A stretch of 43,534 nt of DNA from Clostridium sp. Cult2 (GTDB lineage: Bacteria > Bacillota > Clostridia > Tissierellales > Tepidimicrobiaceae). The stretch covers positions 1 through 43,534 of the forward strand of contig NZ_PPXX01000052.1 in assembly GCF_021655075.1 (NCBI RefSeq), in the 5' to 3' direction. Positions within the stretch are counted from its first letter, which is position 1. The number at the start of each line of letters is the position of its first letter. Shown here piece after piece: positions 42,301 through 43,534 of the stretch. The position numbers and the translations under genes are program-made. The notes beneath the pieces were generated by a model. That model saw only the letters and a program-made list of their open reading frames with translations. It was not told where the DNA came from and did no database searches.

Positions 42301-43117
42301 CCATTAAAGATATTGCTTTCTCTCTATCTTCATAAACATATTCTCTAGAATCTAAATATTCTTTGAAGGCTTCCTCTATTAGAGGTTTGTATTTACTCTC
42401 TTCAAATTTTATCTCTTCTATTTTTGTCATAAAGGTTGTATGTCTACAGTGATCAGACCAATAGGTATCTATTACCTTTAACTCAGTAATAGTTGGGTTT
42501 CTCTTTTCCTCATCTCTAAAATACTTTTGAGTGAATAATAAATCTTCCATGTCTAAACCCAATCCATATTTTTCTTTCATCAAGGCAATTTCTTTATCTG
42601 TCATCCTGATAAAATTTTCTATTATTTCTATTTCATCTTCAGCTTCTTCATATTTTTCGTAATGGATGAAATCCATATCTATTTCTCTCATCTCTACAGG
42701 ATTTATATAGTAATCCTTAATTAAATTTAATTCTTCATCACCTATACCTTCTATTACAATTATCTTTGAATGTTTAACCTTAATATCTTTATTCCCCAAT
42801 AATATATAAATAGATTGGTTAGCTGAATCTTCCCTTTGATTGTATTGACCTGGAACGAATTCAACTCTAAAGAATTTTTCATCCTGATTCAATGGAAGAG
42901 TTGCTTCATATAAGTAATCTAGATTTTTTTCCCAAAGTACATTTTTAACTATTTGGTCATATTCTCCATCATTTGCATTGAAAATATCGTAAATATTAAT
43001 AACCCTTATCCTCTTTAGAGATTTCACTCCTAAATAATCTCTAAAATCTCTATACAAATTACCTGCTTCAGTATTGAATTCTTCTTTTTTTTCAATAAAT
43101 ATTCTATTAATATTCAC
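39398..43117 (-). CDS. purL: FGAM synthase, one-chain clostridial type, with degenerate glutaminase triad
   Basis: 1239 aa from a GTG at 43117, preceded by AAGGAGG; reading further upstream would run into the riboswitch terminator. It is the long single-chain form that makes FGAM from FGAR and ATP. The synthetase core is intact (DTYWSDHCRHTTF, ATP/metal regions NETHNHPTEIEPFGGAST and GVPGGYVRE, and DFGAGGVSVAIGELA). In the C-terminal class I glutaminase domain (from about 1000) the nucleophile motif reads LGIGNGFQG, with Gly1090 where Cys is expected. The His-x-Glu motif (family GHSER or PHPER) reads ANSDR, with Asn1210 and Asp1212. The domain seems unable to hydrolyse glutamine. First gene of the operon. 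Confidence 0.95.
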   Translation of the reverse strand: MNINRIFIEKKEEFNTEAGNLYRDFRDYLGVKSLKRIRVINIYDIFNANDGEYDQIVKNVLWEKNLDYLYEATLPLNQDEKFFRVEFVPGQYNQREDSANQSIYILLGNKDIKVKHSKIIVIEGIGDEELNLIKDYYINPVEMREIDMDFIHYEKYEEAEDEIEIIENFIRMTDKEIALMKEKYGLGLDMEDLLFTQKYFRDEEKRNPTITELKVIDTYWSDHCRHTTFMTKIEEIKFEESKYKPLIEEAFKEYLDSREYVYEDREKAISLMDLATINMKEIKKKGLLDDLEESEEVNAASIEIDVDVDGKIEKWLLMFKNETHNHPTEIEPFGGASTCLGGCIRDPLSGRAYVYQAMRITGASDPRQSFENTLAGKLPQRKITQSAMEGYSSYGNQIGVPGGYVREIYHEGYVAKRMEVGALVAAAPRENVIRKSSEPGDIVLLVGGRTGKDGLGGAVGSSRKHTEESLETGGAEVQKGNPPLERKILRLFRNENLSKMIMKCNDFGAGGVSVAIGELAPGLNIDLDKVPLKYPGLDGTEIALSESQERMAVVIHKENLESFIKYAEEEDLETTVVATVTADNRLFMNWRGNPIVNISREFLDTNGIRKKIKVSVENPSETAYLHHKPSYLDGKDIKENWIKNLTYLNHANQKGLIEKFDHSVGSGTVLMPLGGKYRLTTTEGMVAKIPVLEGETNTCSLMSYGFDPNLSKWSPFHGGIFAVVESLAKITAMGGDFRKVRLTFQEYFARLDKDHKKWGKPFAALLGAFLAEKKLDIPSIGGKDSMSGTFEDIDVPPTIISFAVTSDKVQNIISPEFKEARNNVVLIPLYIDEHGMVDFEQLKNNYIRIKELIDDGKIISASTVKSGGIARSISEMTFGNKIGFKFLDDYREEDLFLPLYGSIIVEMKDKPEELLRGLDYRLLGNTLEEEYIEISNEKLDLNLLIEEWNKPLMDVFPAKDNHIYEPKEILYSDGKIKKASVKIAKPKVFIPIFTGTYGEYDMTKSFENAGAEVETFVFRTFDKNTIEDSLKEMARRIKEAQILGLPDGAILGDEPDGGGKLLANILKNSYMKEALMELLNYRDGLILGIGNGFQGLIKSGLIPYGEIKDLDKNSINITYNNLGYHISTMAKVKIVSNLSPWFNNTTVGDVQILPLSTKEGRIVGNKEIIESLIEKGQIATQYLDENLTGSIYNIESITSPDGRILGRVANSDRLGEGLYKNVERSKEDGLFKAGVDYFS

Positions 43118-43140
43118 ATTCAAACCTCCTTGAAATATAT

Positions 43141-43186
43141 AAAGCCCAGTCAGGTAGGTTAAGCGAAACCTACCCGACTGGGCTTT
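43141..43186 (-). terminator. Riboswitch-controlled intrinsic terminator upstream of purL
   Basis: Minus-strand 19-bp stem (AAGCCCAGTCGGGTAGGTT with its complement, one G-U pair), TCGCT loop region, followed by TTTATATATTT. Its 5' arm begins with AAGCCC, which also belongs to the conserved 3' end of the PRPP aptamer, so ligand binding and terminator formation are mutually exclusive. Confidence 0.88.
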
Positions 43187-43270
43187 TATCCCTTCGGTGT
43201 AACATTGTCCATGACAATATCTGTACCGCTCGGTCCAGACAAGGTATTCCCCTCGGAACCCTAGGTACAC
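43179..43270 (-). ncRNA. PRPP riboswitch (ykkC subtype 2b)
   Basis: Minus-strand RNA with ykkC-class hallmarks in order: CTAGGGTTCCG, GTCTGGACCGAGCGGTAC, ACACCGAAGGGATAAAAGCCC. ykkC subtype 2 RNAs bind ppGpp (2a) or PRPP (2b). Location directly before purL and in tandem after a guanine aptamer points to the PRPP form, which switches genes on when PRPP is high. End points are approximate. Confidence 0.85.
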
Positions 43271-43275
43271 TTTCG

Positions 43276-43342
43276 CTCATAGCCAAATGATTTACGGTCA
43301 TTTCGTAGAAACTTCTCAACCATATTATGAGAATTATATGAG
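43276..43342 (-). ncRNA. Guanine-class purine riboswitch aptamer
   Basis: Minus strand: P1 CTCATA / TATGAG; 7-nt L2 AATATGG on a TTCTCA / TGAGAA P2; J2/3 with the invariant AGTTTCTAC; L3 CCGTAAA identical to xpt; and C directly before TATGAG, the specificity base (C74 in xpt) for guanine or hypoxanthine rather than adenine. J3/1 has G where xpt has A73, and P3 seems one pair longer with a G-G mismatch. It lies 5 bp before the PRPP aptamer. Confidence 0.92.
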
Positions 43343-43372
43343 CTTAATATTCATTTTATTTATTACACTTCC

Positions 43373-43401
43373 ATATTATCAATATGATTAATATAAGTCA
43401 A
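43373..43401 (-). promoter_or_regulatory. Sigma-A promoter of the purine operon
   Basis: Minus strand TTGACT (43401-43396), 17-bp spacer, TAATAT (43378-43373). Transcription would start near 43366, about 24 nt before the guanine aptamer. Upstream to the window end I see no gene. Confidence 0.85.
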
Positions 43402-43477
43402 GAATTGTTTTAGAACTATTACTACTAAAATATCCACCCCAGTTTTACAGCAAATAATTAAACAGAAAACACTATGA

Positions 43478-43508
43478 CCTTGTAATTGTAATATTTACAA
43501 GGAATATT
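43478..43508 (+). terminator. Possible plus-strand terminator-like hairpin
   Basis: CCTTGTAA pairs with TTACAAGG around a 9-nt loop, followed on the plus strand by AATATTTTTT. No plus-strand gene precedes it, so a role is unclear. Confidence 0.3.
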
Positions 43509-43534
43509 TTTTGTCAAATTTAAATCTTTTTAGG

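Noticed and set aside
43118-43270. N-terminal extension of purL by 51 residues
   Set aside because: It would translate through the riboswitch terminator and aptamer; the GTG at 43117 has a perfect ribosome site.
1-43534. CRISPR arrays, insertion sequences, prophage or rRNA genes
   Set aside because: No regularly spaced repeats, transposase, phage or rRNA sequence was seen. The intein is the only clear mobile element.

Overview
The window is AT-rich, compact DNA in which every protein gene lies on the minus strand. It reads as a chromosomal segment of a low-GC, Gram-positive, spore-forming anaerobe of the Clostridia/Tissierellia type. The signs are strong GGAGG ribosome sites, consensus sigma-A promoters, many hairpin terminators, a GerM-type lipoprotein, UPF0316, the pcrA-ligA-gatCAB order, SLH-domain surface proteins, a clostridial one-chain PurL, and the OrtAB thiolase of amino-acid-fermenting clostridia. 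The genus is not identified.

Layout in transcription order (high to low coordinates). (1) 43.4-31.7 kb: a purine operon behind a sigma-A promoter and a tandem guanine + PRPP riboswitch with a terminator, then purL, purE, purF, purM, purN, purH, purD and an NCS2 purine permease. purC, purB and purK are not in the window. A REP-like hairpin lies between purL and purE. (2) 31.4-29.3 kb: fhs (10-formyl-THF supply) and a TrpR/YerC-like repressor. (3) 29.2-17.8 kb: a sigma-54 activator; a 509-bp gap holding a -24/-12 promoter; then ortA, ortB, an alanine-racemase-like gene, an nhaC-type antiporter and two iadA-type isoaspartyl dipeptidase paralogs; then an unknown 122-aa gene and an SLH + seven-repeat RCC1 surface protein. 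(4) 17.8-9.2 kb: pcrA (interrupted by an intein), ligA and gatCAB. (5) 9.1-6.5 kb: a DAACS glutamate/dicarboxylate symporter and a HypE-like AIR-synthase-family protein. (6) 6.5-1.4 kb: a three-AMIN cell-wall amidase, UPF0316, a GerMN lipoprotein, rdgB and a YfcE/YsnB-type phosphodiesterase. (7) 1.4-0.7 kb: a tRNA operon (Gly, Arg, His, Lys, Leu) with a consensus promoter and terminator. (8) The window ends inside a membrane-anchored metallophosphoesterase.

Most notable points. Both glutamine amidotransferases of the purine operon look degenerate at their glutamine sites. PurL has lost its whole Cys-His-Glu triad (Gly1090, Asn1210, Asp1212). PurF keeps its cysteine but has changed most of the glutamine-pocket motifs. 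In an amino-acid fermenter this suggests ammonia-driven purine synthesis. The ortAB cluster lacks the usual ornithine genes and is paired with a racemase homolog missing both catalytic tyrosines, with two isoaspartyl dipeptidases that differ in their metal-bridging residue, and with its own sigma-54 circuit. The PcrA intein appears to carry a GIY-YIG-like domain, which is unusual for inteins.
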